DNA of 25,064 nt from Ruminococcus sp. UBA4350 (GTDB lineage Bacteria; Bacillota; Clostridia; Oscillospirales; Ruminococcaceae). A program made the translations under genes and the position numbers. Shown one piece after another: positions 5,858-12,992 of this stretch; the first letter of the stretch is position 1, and the number at the start of each line of letters is the position of its first letter. The notes under the pieces were generated by a model that saw only the letters and a list, made by a program, of their open reading frames with translations, made no database searches and was not told where the DNA came from. Location of the stretch: assembly GCA_002394125.1 (NCBI GenBank), contig DGSY01000166.1, positions 1 to 25,064 of the forward strand, given 5' to 3'.

Positions 5858-7930
5858 TTAAGCCGGTGTGTAATTATAGCCGACATATGCACCGCGTGCA
5901 TCGTAATCGACTGTCAGATATCCGAGGACGATATAATTACCGAGGGAGATCTGATAGTTCCAAGAAATATCGCCGCGGTTCGTATAAGTCGGATCGTAGT
6001 TGTGCCATACGCCGTCGATCAGAACCTGACACCAGTAATGGTCGCCGGTACCGTGATAGGAGTGTACCATGCGAGTCGTATAGCCTGCGCGCTGGAGGAA
6101 ATAATCATAGGTGGCAGCAAGATAATAGCAGACAGCAGCGCGGTTGTTGACCGTATAGGTAACGAGATTGATCCAGCCCGCATTCAGAAGCTGATTGACC
6201 GAGCGCGTTGCCTCGATCTTGGAATACCAGTAGTGGCTGACGCAGTAGGAATAGATGCCGTTCGGAGTTCTGTTCGTATAGCCGAGCAGCGTGTCAACAG
6301 TCGCCGCAAGCTGTGTTCTTGCGATGCCGTCGGCACCGATCTGATAGCCGTCGATCGCGGTATTGACAGCCATTGTGCCGTTCTGGAGGAAGAAGTATGA
6401 TTTTTTGTCGATCTCCTGCCAGCCGGTGAGCGCGATGCCGTCAGTGCCGGCGTAATATTTTGCGCCGGATTTGTCAGTATACCAGCCGACCGCTGCCGAA
6501 CCGTCCGCATCAAAGACATAGAGCTTGCCGTCCATCTGGACAGCGCCGGATGCCGTCGAACCGTCCGAAAGCAGATAGACCTTTTTTCCGTTGATCGTCT
6601 GCCAGCCTGTCAGCGGATTGCCGTTGTCATCGAAATAACGGCGGACACCGTCGGGGCCGACCTGACTGGTCTGCACATAGCCGTCTGTGCCGAAGGTGTA
6701 TGCGGTGCCGTCAATGATAAACTGACCGACCGCCATTGCACCGGTCTCCGGATCGAAATAGCGCTTGCCGGATGCTGTGATGTCCCAGCCGGTCAGCATG
6801 GTTCCGTCATCGCGGAAGCAATAGGTTACGCCGCCGAGCGTATGCTCGCCCTTCCATGCCTGTCCGGTCGCAGTGTCAAAATAGTATTTGCTTCCGTCCT
6901 CGGTGAGCCACTCGGTGTGGAGATAGCCGTCCTCCTCGAAGAAGTAGAGGTTTCCGGCGATCTGTCTGAGGCCGAGGTACATTGCGCCGGTCTCCGGATC
7001 GAAATAGCGCATTCTGCCCTGCATGGCCGACCAGCCGTGCCGCAGTGTGCCGTTCTCCTCGAAGTAATATGTGGAATCGCCGATCGTCCTGAATCCGACC
7101 GCCATTTCGCCGGTCTCCGGATCGTAATACCGCTTTGCCGCGCCCTCACCATTCCAGCCGGTCAGCATTACGCCGTCCTCTCCAAGGATGACGGTTTTGC
7201 CGTTGATCGTGATCTCGCCGGTCTGCATATCGCCTTCGCTATTAAAATAGTATGTCTTGCCGTCGATCTGCTGCAAGCCGGTCAGCATTCCGCTTTCGGG
7301 ATCTGCATAGCGCCGCGGCATGGAATCACTGAGGATCCATCCGGTTTGAACCGTATGATCCTGCCCGGCGTAGAAGCGCCGGATGCCGTCGGAAGCGGTC
7401 TGCCAGCCGGTCAGAAGGGTACCTTTGCTGTCAAAGAGATACGGCACACCGTCGATCGTCAGCTCCCCGTCTGCATCGGGAATAAACCAGACACCGTCCT
7501 CCGTCTGCTGCCAGAGTGCGCGGACGCCGTAGCCGTCAAAGAGCATTTCGGTTCCGTCATCAAGCTGGCTGTCACCGGTCAGCTTGCCGTTTTCCTTTGA
7601 GACATAGTACATTTCGCCGCGCCATTTGATCCATCCGAAAATCGCGTCGCCGTTCGTGCTGTAGAAATAGCGCTTAGCGTTTTCCGCCTCGCCGTAGGTC
7701 TGCCAGCCGACCTTCTGCGCACCGTTTTTCGCGAATACATAGGGGATGCCGTCGATCGTCATGCAGCCCGTGACAGGCTTGTCATCCTGATAATAGAAAC
7801 GTTTTCCGTCCTCTTCCAGCCAGCCCTCCTTCGGGGACTGCGTGTCAGCGGCAAACGCCGTACTGCTGCCGAGATAAGCGGCACTCAGACAGGAGACAGT
7901 GACCGCCGCAAGGGAGATCCATTTTTTCAT
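5858..7930 (-). CDS. secreted choline-binding-like repeat protein with C-terminal transglutaminase-like domain
   Basis: A 690-residue exported protein. The signal peptide (1-27) ends AFA. Residues about 36-535 are about two dozen ~20-residue glucan/choline-binding-type repeats (G-W-x(n)-Y-Y/F-F-x(n)-G-x-M-x-T-G), which usually bind wall polymers or glucans. Residues about 545-690 look like a transglutaminase/cysteine-protease core with the triad order conserved: C601 in AAVCYYLA, H631 in GDHYWCQV and D646 in NYDPTY. It may cleave or crosslink surface proteins or peptides. The start at 7930 is chosen because GAGGTG lies just upstream and the signal peptide begins there; an upstream in-frame ATG (7978) would bury it. 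A consensus promoter lies at 7991-8019. Confidence 0.85.
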   Translation of the reverse strand: MKKWISLAAVTVSCLSAAYLGSSTAFAADTQSPKEGWLEEDGKRFYYQDDKPVTGCMTIDGIPYVFAKNGAQKVGWQTYGEAENAKRYFYSTNGDAIFGWIKWRGEMYYVSKENGKLTGDSQLDDGTEMLFDGYGVRALWQQTEDGVWFIPDADGELTIDGVPYLFDSKGTLLTGWQTASDGIRRFYAGQDHTVQTGWILSDSMPRRYADPESGMLTGLQQIDGKTYYFNSEGDMQTGEITINGKTVILGEDGVMLTGWNGEGAAKRYYDPETGEMAVGFRTIGDSTYYFEENGTLRHGWSAMQGRMRYFDPETGAMYLGLRQIAGNLYFFEEDGYLHTEWLTEDGSKYYFDTATGQAWKGEHTLGGVTYCFRDDGTMLTGWDITASGKRYFDPETGAMAVGQFIIDGTAYTFGTDGYVQTSQVGPDGVRRYFDDNGNPLTGWQTINGKKVYLLSDGSTASGAVQMDGKLYVFDADGSAAVGWYTDKSGAKYYAGTDGIALTGWQEIDKKSYFFLQNGTMAVNTAIDGYQIGADGIARTQLAATVDTLLGYTNRTPNGIYSYCVSHYWYSKIEATRSVNQLLNAGWINLVTYTVNNRAAVCYYLAATYDYFLQRAGYTTRMVHSYHGTGDHYWCQVLIDGVWHNYDPTYTNRGDISWNYQISLGNYIVLGYLTVDYDARGAYVGYNYTPA
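6341..7825 (-). repeat. in-frame repeats encoding the wall/glucan-binding domain
   Basis: Repeat-coding part of the 690-residue protein. The period is roughly 20 residues, combining into a 41-residue composite unit marked by DPETG (residues 270, 311, 392 and a variant near 351). Some copies are nearly identical in DNA: positions 6741-6764 and 6987-7010 match over 24 bases, 246 bases (82 codons) apart. This suggests recent duplication or recombination between units. Confidence 0.8.
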
Positions 7931-7990
7931 ATGACACCTCGCTTTATTCATTCGGATCTGCGATTCCGTCCGTCGCAAATCCAGTTTACT

Positions 7991-8019
7991 ATTATACTCT
8001 GATTCCGTTTATTTGTCAA
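7991..8019 (-). promoter_or_regulatory. consensus promoter of the repeat protein/lipoprotein operon
   Basis: On the minus strand TTGACA (8014-8019), 17 bases, TATAAT (7991-7996): a perfect consensus. The start point is about 7984, leaving a leader of about 55 bases. Confidence 0.85.
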
Positions 8020-8028
8020 TAGAAATGC

Positions 8029-8054
8029 TTTCCGTCCGCTGTTTTGCACGGAAA
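8029..8054. promoter_or_regulatory. inverted repeat between two divergent consensus promoters
   Basis: TTTCCGT (8029-8035) and ACGGAAA (8048-8054) form a 7-bp inverted repeat with a 12-base gap, 10 bases upstream of the minus-strand -35 at 8014-8019. It could be a regulator site; this is suggestive only. Confidence 0.3.
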
Positions 8055-8079
8055 TCTGAATATGGCGGAGCAGAAATAC

Positions 8080-8097
8080 GAACAGTGTGCAGAACAG
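8080..8097 (+). repeat. direct repeat just upstream of the 8103 promoter
   Basis: GAACAG occurs at 8080-8085 and 8092-8097, 12 bases apart (about one helical turn) and ending 5 bases before the -35. This placement is typical of activator or phosphorylated response-regulator sites; identity unknown. Confidence 0.35.
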
Positions 8098-8102
8098 ATT
8101 TC

Positions 8103-8131
8103 TTGACAATATTACGGCATCATGTTATAAT
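8103..8131 (+). promoter_or_regulatory. perfect consensus promoter reading antisense into the DUF896 gene
   Basis: TTGACA (8103-8108), 17 bases, TATAAT (8126-8131), with TGT before the -10. The start point, about 8138, falls two bases before the last base of the DUF896 stop codon (8140), so the transcript is antisense to that whole gene. The next plus-strand gene starts at 8592, and no other good plus-strand promoter was seen before it. This may therefore drive the 8592-15266 operon with a leader of about 450 bases, or a separate antisense RNA. Confidence 0.7.
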
Positions 8132-8139
8132 AAGTACAG

Positions 8140-8358
8140 TTATGCTTTCTCCTTTTTGGCATCGGCGACACGGCGGACGACATTGCCCTTTTCATCGACG
8201 ATGACAGTGCTTTCGAGCGTACCGACCAGACTCCGCCGGAATGCCTCGCGGTACTGATTGCGGAGCACCTCGCGCTCGGCAATATCGGCCTCATCAAGCC
8301 CGACTGTCTTTGCCTTATGCGCAAGTTCGTTGATGCGGTCGATCAATCCCTGATCCAT
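8140..8358 (-). CDS. DUF896 family protein (YnzC-like)
   Basis: A 72-residue soluble protein of the DUF896/UPF0291 family of Firmicutes, a short helical hairpin protein related to YnzC. The diagnostic pattern is present: IDRINELAHKAK (6-17), then ERE-x-LR-x-x-YREAFRRSL (28-44) and a tail TVIVDEKGNVV. The ATG at 8358 is chosen because family members start a few residues before the RINELA motif. Its ribosome site is weak (AAAGG about 11 bases upstream). The biochemical function of the family is not established. Two TTGCAC-type promoters lie upstream, and a convergent promoter reads into the 3' end. Confidence 0.85.
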   Translation of the reverse strand: MDQGLIDRINELAHKAKTVGLDEADIAEREVLRNQYREAFRRSLVGTLESTVIVDEKGNVVRRVADAKKEKA

Positions 8359-8425
8359 TCGGATCACAACCTTTCTGATATATATTATCCGGCCGCTTTT
8401 TGCAAATGCAGCCGGGAACAACGCT

Positions 8426-8454
8426 ATTATAACATATTATGGCGAAAAGTGCAA
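8426..8454 (-). promoter_or_regulatory. proximal promoter of the DUF896 gene
   Basis: On the minus strand TTGCAC (8449-8454), 17 bases, TATAAT (8426-8431), with TGT before the -10. The start point is near 8419, about 60 bases before the gene. Confidence 0.75.
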
Positions 8455-8506
8455 TGGATAGAGTAAAATAAAATGAACAGTTTCGCAGCATGGTCTCAAA
8501 CCGGAG

Positions 8507-8521
8507 CCGGGCACTGCCCGG
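8507..8521. other. GC-rich palindrome near the distal DUF896 promoter
   Basis: CCGGGC-ACT-GCCCGG forms a 6-bp stem. It overlaps the downstream edge of the minus-strand -10 at 8521-8526, so it may be an operator, or a short hairpin at the 5' end of the transcript from that promoter. No T-tract follows on the plus strand. Confidence 0.4.
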
Positions 8522-8549
8522 TTATATCATATTATGCAAAAAAGTGCAA
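8521..8549 (-). promoter_or_regulatory. distal promoter upstream of DUF896
   Basis: On the minus strand TTGCAC (8544-8549), 17 bases, TATAAC (8521-8526), with TGA before the -10. Most of this element is a near copy of the promoter at 8426-8454, including the spacer segment CATAATATG, so it could be a tandem promoter or a duplicated one. Confidence 0.6.
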
Positions 8550-8591
8550 TGCATTCAATCATATTTCATTTTCAATGATCGGAGGAATACT

Positions 8592-9305
8592 ATGATCGCA
8601 CTGGTCACAGGCGCATCACGGGGCATCGGCGCAGCAGCGGCGTGTCGCCTTGCCGCAGACGGCTATACGGTGCTGGTGCATTTTTGCAGCGCCGGCGAGA
8701 AAGCCATGCAGATCGCTGCGGAGACCGGCGGCGAGACAGTACAGGCGGATCTCGGCGATTTTGCGCAGATCGACCGCATGGCGGAGGATATTTTAAGCAG
8801 ATACGGCAAAATCGACGCGCTCGTCAACAATGCCGGCATCGCGCTGACAGGGCTTTATCAGGATATCTCCGATGCGGATGCGCTCCGGCTGATGACCGTC
8901 GATCTCGGCGGCGCGATGCATCTGACCAAGCGCCTGCTGCCCGCAATGCTCCGGCAGCACAGCGGCGTGATCGTCAATGTTGCGTCCGTCTGGGGCGAGA
9001 CCGGCGCTGCCTGTGAGGTGCATTATTCCGCTGCAAAGGCGGGTATCATCGGCTTTACAAAGGCACTGGCCAAGGAGGTCGGCCCGTCCGGGATCCGCGT
9101 CAACTGCATCTCGCCGGGCGTGATCGACACCGATATGAACCGGATGCACGATGCCGAAACCATGCAGGCACTTGCAGAGGAAACGCCGCTCGGCAGGATC
9201 GGCACACCGGAGGACTGCGCGGAGGTCATTGCATTCCTCTGCTCAGAGCGCGCAGGATTTCTGACAGGACAGATCATTCCCGTGAACGGAGGTTTTCAGA
9301 TATGA
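8592..9305 (+). CDS. ymfI: SDR reductase, YmfI-type (probable EF-P 5-aminopentanone reductase)
   Basis: A 237-residue short-chain dehydrogenase/reductase. It has the NAD(P) motif TGASRGIG (6-13), NNAG (79-82) and catalytic S132, Y145 and K149. The segment SVWGETGAACEVHYSAAK and the end FLTGQIIPVNGGF match the YmfI group better than FabG of fatty acid synthesis. In Bacillus subtilis YmfI reduces the 5-aminopentanone group on elongation factor P, which helps translation of polyproline stretches. At the usual catalytic Asn position this protein has Asp (VDLGG, D104). GGAGG precedes the ATG at 8592. It overlaps the HD gene by 4 bases and heads the operon to 15266. A generic FabG-like reductase is the alternative. 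Confidence 0.85.
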   Translation: MIALVTGASRGIGAAAACRLAADGYTVLVHFCSAGEKAMQIAAETGGETVQADLGDFAQIDRMAEDILSRYGKIDALVNNAGIALTGLYQDISDADALRLMTVDLGGAMHLTKRLLPAMLRQHSGVIVNVASVWGETGAACEVHYSAAKAGIIGFTKALAKEVGPSGIRVNCISPGVIDTDMNRMHDAETMQALAEETPLGRIGTPEDCAEVIAFLCSERAGFLTGQIIPVNGGFQI

Positions 9306-9895
9306 ATGACAAAGAAAAGCGCTTTGCCGAGCAGATTGGATTTCTGCTCGAAATGGACAAGATGAAAAATGTATACCGCAGGACGCGTGTGCTGCATGAA
9401 GACCGCTCCGAGAATGATGCCGAGCACGCGTGGCATCTGGCAATGCTGGCGATCGTTCTGCAGGAGTATGCAAATGAGCCGGTCGATCTGGCAAAGGTTC
9501 TGACGACCGTGCTGATCCATGATGTCGTTGAGATCGACGCGGGCGATACCTATGCCTATGATGCGGCGGGAAATGCGACAAAGGCAGAACGCGAGCAGAA
9601 GGCCGCGGATCGTCTTTACGGGCTTCTGCCGCCGGAGCAGGGCGCATATCTGCGGCAGCTCTGGGAGGAATTTGAAGCACAGTCCACACCGGAGGCGCGT
9701 TTTGCGAATGCGCTCGACCGTGTGCAGCCGCTGATGCTCAATTACAGCAAGCACGGGGAATCGTGGCTTTCTCACGGCACACGCCGCGAACAGGTCGAGG
9801 GGCGGATCAGGCCGGTCTATGACGGCTCTGCGCAGCTCGGCGATTTCGCGATGGAGCTGATCCGCCGCGCTGCGGATGAGGGCTTGCTGAAATAA
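9302..9895 (+). CDS. HD-domain phosphohydrolase (YfbR/5'-nucleotidase-like)
   Basis: A 197-residue HD-superfamily metal phosphohydrolase of the HD_3/YfbR-like type. Visible metal ligands are H42 in ENDAEHAWHLAML, the HD pair H73-D74 in VLIHDVVEIDAGDTYAYD, and D139 in NALDRVQPL. The conserved E-I-D-x-G-D-x-x-x-Y-D segment is typical of this group, whose members dephosphorylate nucleoside or deoxynucleoside monophosphates. The start overlaps the reductase stop in ATGA, with GGAGG about 8 bases upstream, so translation is coupled. The exact substrate is unknown. Its place between an EF-P-modifying enzyme and a ribosomal GTPase suggests nucleotide housekeeping, not a dedicated step. Confidence 0.85.
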   Translation: MNDKEKRFAEQIGFLLEMDKMKNVYRRTRVLHEDRSENDAEHAWHLAMLAIVLQEYANEPVDLAKVLTTVLIHDVVEIDAGDTYAYDAAGNATKAEREQKAADRLYGLLPPEQGAYLRQLWEEFEAQSTPEARFANALDRVQPLMLNYSKHGESWLSHGTRREQVEGRIRPVYDGSAQLGDFAMELIRRAADEGLLK

Positions 9896-9925
9896 CAGCG
9901 GCATTCTGCTGCGGGGGGGATTCAG

Positions 9926-12496
9926 ATGAAACAACTGACAGTCGGACTGATGGCGCACGTCGATGCCGGAAAGACAACGCTTGCAGAAGCGCTGCTCTTT
10001 CGCACGGGCGAGATCCGGAAGCGCGGCAGAGTCGATCACGGCGATTCGTGGCTCGATACAAATGAGATTGAGCGCAGCCGCGGCATCACCGTCTTTGCGC
10101 ATCAGGCATCGCTGACGCTCGGCGAGACCGTATTCACGCTGCTGGATACACCGGGACACGTTGACTTTTCCGCGGAAACTGAACGCATCATGCAGGTGCT
10201 TGATTATGCGGTGCTTGTCATCAGCGGGACGGACGGTGTGCAGAGCCATACGCGCACACTCTGGAATCTGCTGGAGCGTAACGGCGTTCCGGTAATATTA
10301 TTCGTCAACAAAATGGATCTCTCCGACCGTACCGAAACGGCACTGCTTCAGGAATTGCAGGGAAGACTTTCTCCGAACTGCGTACAGTTTGATGTTCCGT
10401 ATGATGAATTGTGCGAACACGCCGCGGCCTGTTCTGAGCAGCTCATGACGGAATATTTTGAGACAGATACACTCCCGCAGGGCATGATTTGTGAAGCAGT
10501 TGCGCAGCGAAAAATCTTTCCGGTCTGCTTCGGTTCGGCGCGCGATCTCACCGGAACCGAATCGCTGCTTTCCGTTTTGACGGAATACACACAGGAGCCG
10601 GAGCGGACGGAAGCATTCGGCGCAAGCGTATTCAAGATTTCTGTTGATGCAAAGGGCAGCCGCCTGACATTTCTCAAGCTGCGCGGCGGGATGCTGCACA
10701 GCCGGGACGAGATCCGCTATACCGGTGCGGATCACACGGAATATACCGAAAAGATCACCGGCATCCGGTTTTATTCAGGCGCAAAGTATGTTGCTGCGGA
10801 GGAAGCGGAGCCGGGTGCTGTCTGTGCGGTGACGGGACTGTCTGCGGCCTATGCCGGACAGGGACTCGGCTGCTGTCAGGATGCAGATGCTGCATTCCTT
10901 ACGCCGGTCATGCGATACCGCTTGATCCTGCCGGAGCAGATCTCTGCGCAGGAGGCACTCGCACAGATGAAGCAGCTCGAAGCGGAGGATCCGCAGCTTC
11001 ATGTAATGTGGGAGCCGCGCACGCGGGGCATCTATGTGCAGCTCATGGGCGCGGTGCAGCTTGAGGTGCTGACTGCGCAGATCGCTGCGCGTTTCGGCTA
11101 TGATGTCACATTCGACAGCGGCACTGTCACCTATCGCGAGACAATTGCAGAGGCAGTTGAGGGCGTCGGTCATTATGAACCGTTGCGGCATTATGCTGAG
11201 GTGCATCTGCTTCTGGAACCGCTGCCGCAGGGAAGCGGTCTGCAATTCGGTACGCGCTGTCCGGAGGATACGCTCGACAAAAACTGGCAGCGCCTGATTT
11301 TGACGCATTTGCAGGAGAAAACGCATATCGGCGCCCTGACCGGAGCACCGATCACCGATATCAAGATCACGCTGGTCAGCGGGCGTTCACATATCAAGCA
11401 TACAGAGGGCGGCGATTTCCGGCAGGCGACCTATCGCGCCGTGCGGCAGGGGCTCCGTTCGGCGAAAAGCATCCTGCTCGAACCGTATTACGATTTCACG
11501 CTCGAATTGCCGGCGGAATCCGTCGGGCGGGCGATGACCGATCTCCAGCAAATGGCTGGACAGTTCGATCCGCCGGAAATGCTCGGCGAGACCGCTGTCC
11601 TGACGGGCAGTGCGCCGGTCTCGGAGCTGAACGATTATGCGGCTGCCGTACTGAGCTACACGAAAGGGCGCGGCAGCCTGACGCTTTCCGTCAGCGGATA
11701 CCGCCCCTGCCACAACGCAGAGGAAGTGATCGCGCAGACCGGCTATGATGCGGACAGCGATCTCGAAAACAGCGCTGATTCAGTATTTTGCTCGCATGGC
11801 GCAGGATTTCTTGTCAACTGGCAGGAGGTTCCGATGTATATGCATCTGCCTGCTATGCTCCCCCATCAGTATGATTTTGCAGAGGAAGCGGCACCGGAGC
11901 CGGCAGTCCGCAGGCCGCAGATGCAGGCGGCAGGCGAAGATGAACTGATGGAGATCTATGAGCGGACTTACGGAAAGATCAACCGCGACAAGCAGAAAGC
12001 CATGCGCCGGAACAAGACCGCCGAGCTGACCGAAGGGAATATCAAAATCCCGCCGCCGCCGGAAAAGGAATATCTGCTGGTGGACGGCTACAATATCATA
12101 TTTGCATGGGATTCGCTGAAGCAGCTTGCAAAAGACAGTCTGGAATATGCCCGTGACAGGCTGCTGCATCTCCTGCAAAACTATCAGGGCTACCGGAAAT
12201 GCGAGGTCATTCTCGTATTTGATGCATACAAGATCAAGGGGCACGGCCGCGACATCGAGCAGCACGGTGCGGTCAGCGTGGTCTATACGAAAGAGGCGGA
12301 AACTGCCGATGCGTATATTGAGCGCGTTTCCAAGGAGCTGCAAAAGAAATACCGCGTCCGTGTGGCGACATCGGACGGGCCGGAACAGCTTATCATTTTC
12401 GGAAACGGCGCAATGCGGATCTCGGCGAGGGAATTTGAAGCGGAAATGCGTGCGGCTGAACGCGAGATCCGCGAACTGATCGGAGGGCAGAGCTGA
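9926..12496 (+). CDS. TetM-like ribosomal GTPase fused to a YacP/Rae1-type NYN endonuclease domain
   Basis: An 856-residue two-part protein. Residues 1 to about 650 are a translational GTPase of the ribosomal-protection (TetM/TetO, EF-G-like) class: G1 AHVDAGKTT (10-18), G2 RGIT (52-55), G3 DTPGH (74-78), G4 NKMD (128-131), then EF-G-type domains II-V. After a charged linker (about 655-712), residues 715-850 are a YacP-type NYN domain with candidate acidic active-site residues D720 in LVDGYNII, D766 in VFDAY, D795 in ETADAYIE and D817 in TSDGPEQ. In Bacillus subtilis, free-standing YacP is Rae1, which cleaves mRNA in the ribosomal A site. A GTPase-guided ribosome-associated nuclease is inferred. 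Tetracycline resistance is possible but not supported by context. The ribosome site is a G-run 5 bases before the ATG. Confidence 0.9.
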   Translation: MKQLTVGLMAHVDAGKTTLAEALLFRTGEIRKRGRVDHGDSWLDTNEIERSRGITVFAHQASLTLGETVFTLLDTPGHVDFSAETERIMQVLDYAVLVISGTDGVQSHTRTLWNLLERNGVPVILFVNKMDLSDRTETALLQELQGRLSPNCVQFDVPYDELCEHAAACSEQLMTEYFETDTLPQGMICEAVAQRKIFPVCFGSARDLTGTESLLSVLTEYTQEPERTEAFGASVFKISVDAKGSRLTFLKLRGGMLHSRDEIRYTGADHTEYTEKITGIRFYSGAKYVAAEEAEPGAVCAVTGLSAAYAGQGLGCCQDADAAFLTPVMRYRLILPEQISAQEALAQMKQLEAEDPQLHVMWEPRTRGIYVQLMGAVQLEVLTAQIAARFGYDVTFDSGTVTYRETIAEAVEGVGHYEPLRHYAEVHLLLEPLPQGSGLQFGTRCPEDTLDKNWQRLILTHLQEKTHIGALTGAPITDIKITLVSGRSHIKHTEGGDFRQATYRAVRQGLRSAKSILLEPYYDFTLELPAESVGRAMTDLQQMAGQFDPPEMLGETAVLTGSAPVSELNDYAAAVLSYTKGRGSLTLSVSGYRPCHNAEEVIAQTGYDADSDLENSADSVFCSHGAGFLVNWQEVPMYMHLPAMLPHQYDFAEEAAPEPAVRRPQMQAAGEDELMEIYERTYGKINRDKQKAMRRNKTAELTEGNIKIPPPPEKEYLLVDGYNIIFAWDSLKQLAKDSLEYARDRLLHLLQNYQGYRKCEVILVFDAYKIKGHGRDIEQHGAVSVVYTKEAETADAYIERVSKELQKKYRVRVATSDGPEQLIIFGNGAMRISAREFEAEMRAAEREIRELIGGQS

Positions 12497-12960
12497 TGGC
12501 GGAGCTACCGGAGGGCATGGAGCTTCAGCGGGTTTATTATCACGCGGAGCGAACCGAATGTATGACCTATTTCACGATAACCGGCAAATTCGATCCGGAT
12601 GAGATCTCGAAATTCATGCGTCTTGCGCCGGAAAGCGTACGGCGCATCGGGGATGTCCGTGCAAACGGCGTACCCTATGATCTCGCACAGTGGCGCTTCG
12701 GAACAGTCAAAAGTCACCGGCTCGATACGGCGAATCAGATGATGCAGACGATTGATCCGCTGCTGACAAAGGCGGATCTGCTGCGGAAGATCAAGCTGAC
12801 CTATGATGCGCAGCTGATGCTTGTGGTCGTGCCGCTTGTGCGCTATGACGAGCCGACGCCGATGCTTGCGCCGTCGCCTGCGGTCATGCGCTTCTGCATG
12901 GAGACCGGCACAGAGATCAATATTGATCTGTATGTCGCCTGTCCGGATGAGATGCTGTGA
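12496..12960 (+). CDS. DUF4279 domain protein
   Basis: A 154-residue soluble protein with a DUF4279-like layout: TYFTITGKFDPDEISKFM (24-41) at the start, W-R-F-G near the middle, and TPMLAPSPAVMRFCMETG followed by INIDLYV at the end. The function of the family is not established. Its ATG overlaps the TGA of the GTPase-nuclease gene by one base (TGATG) and GGAGG lies 9 bases upstream, so the two are tightly coupled in translation. This suggests a partner or regulator of that protein, which is inference. RNase Z follows 32 bases later. Confidence 0.8.
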   Translation: MAELPEGMELQRVYYHAERTECMTYFTITGKFDPDEISKFMRLAPESVRRIGDVRANGVPYDLAQWRFGTVKSHRLDTANQMMQTIDPLLTKADLLRKIKLTYDAQLMLVVVPLVRYDEPTPMLAPSPAVMRFCMETGTEINIDLYVACPDEML

Positions 12961-12992
12961 ACAGATAATTATAGTAGAAACGGAGAATGAAA

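Noticed and set aside
5153..6400. A 415-codon open frame on the plus strand opposite the lipoprotein and repeat protein genes.
   Set aside because: It crosses two genes with clear signal peptides and domains on the other strand, is Cys/Arg-rich and low-complexity, and has no ribosome site. It is a composition shadow.
5900..7850. Regular repeated DNA that could suggest a CRISPR array or satellite.
   Set aside because: The repeats keep one reading frame, vary in the way protein repeats do, and encode glucan/choline-binding-type units.
8013..8204. A 63-codon plus-strand open frame near the 8103 promoter.
   Set aside because: It starts upstream of the promoter it would need, lacks a ribosome site and overlaps DUF896 in antisense.
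9926..12496. Calling the large GTPase a plain tetracycline resistance gene.
   Set aside because: The sequence is divergent from acquired tet genes, is fused to a nuclease domain and lies in a housekeeping-like operon with no mobile element nearby.
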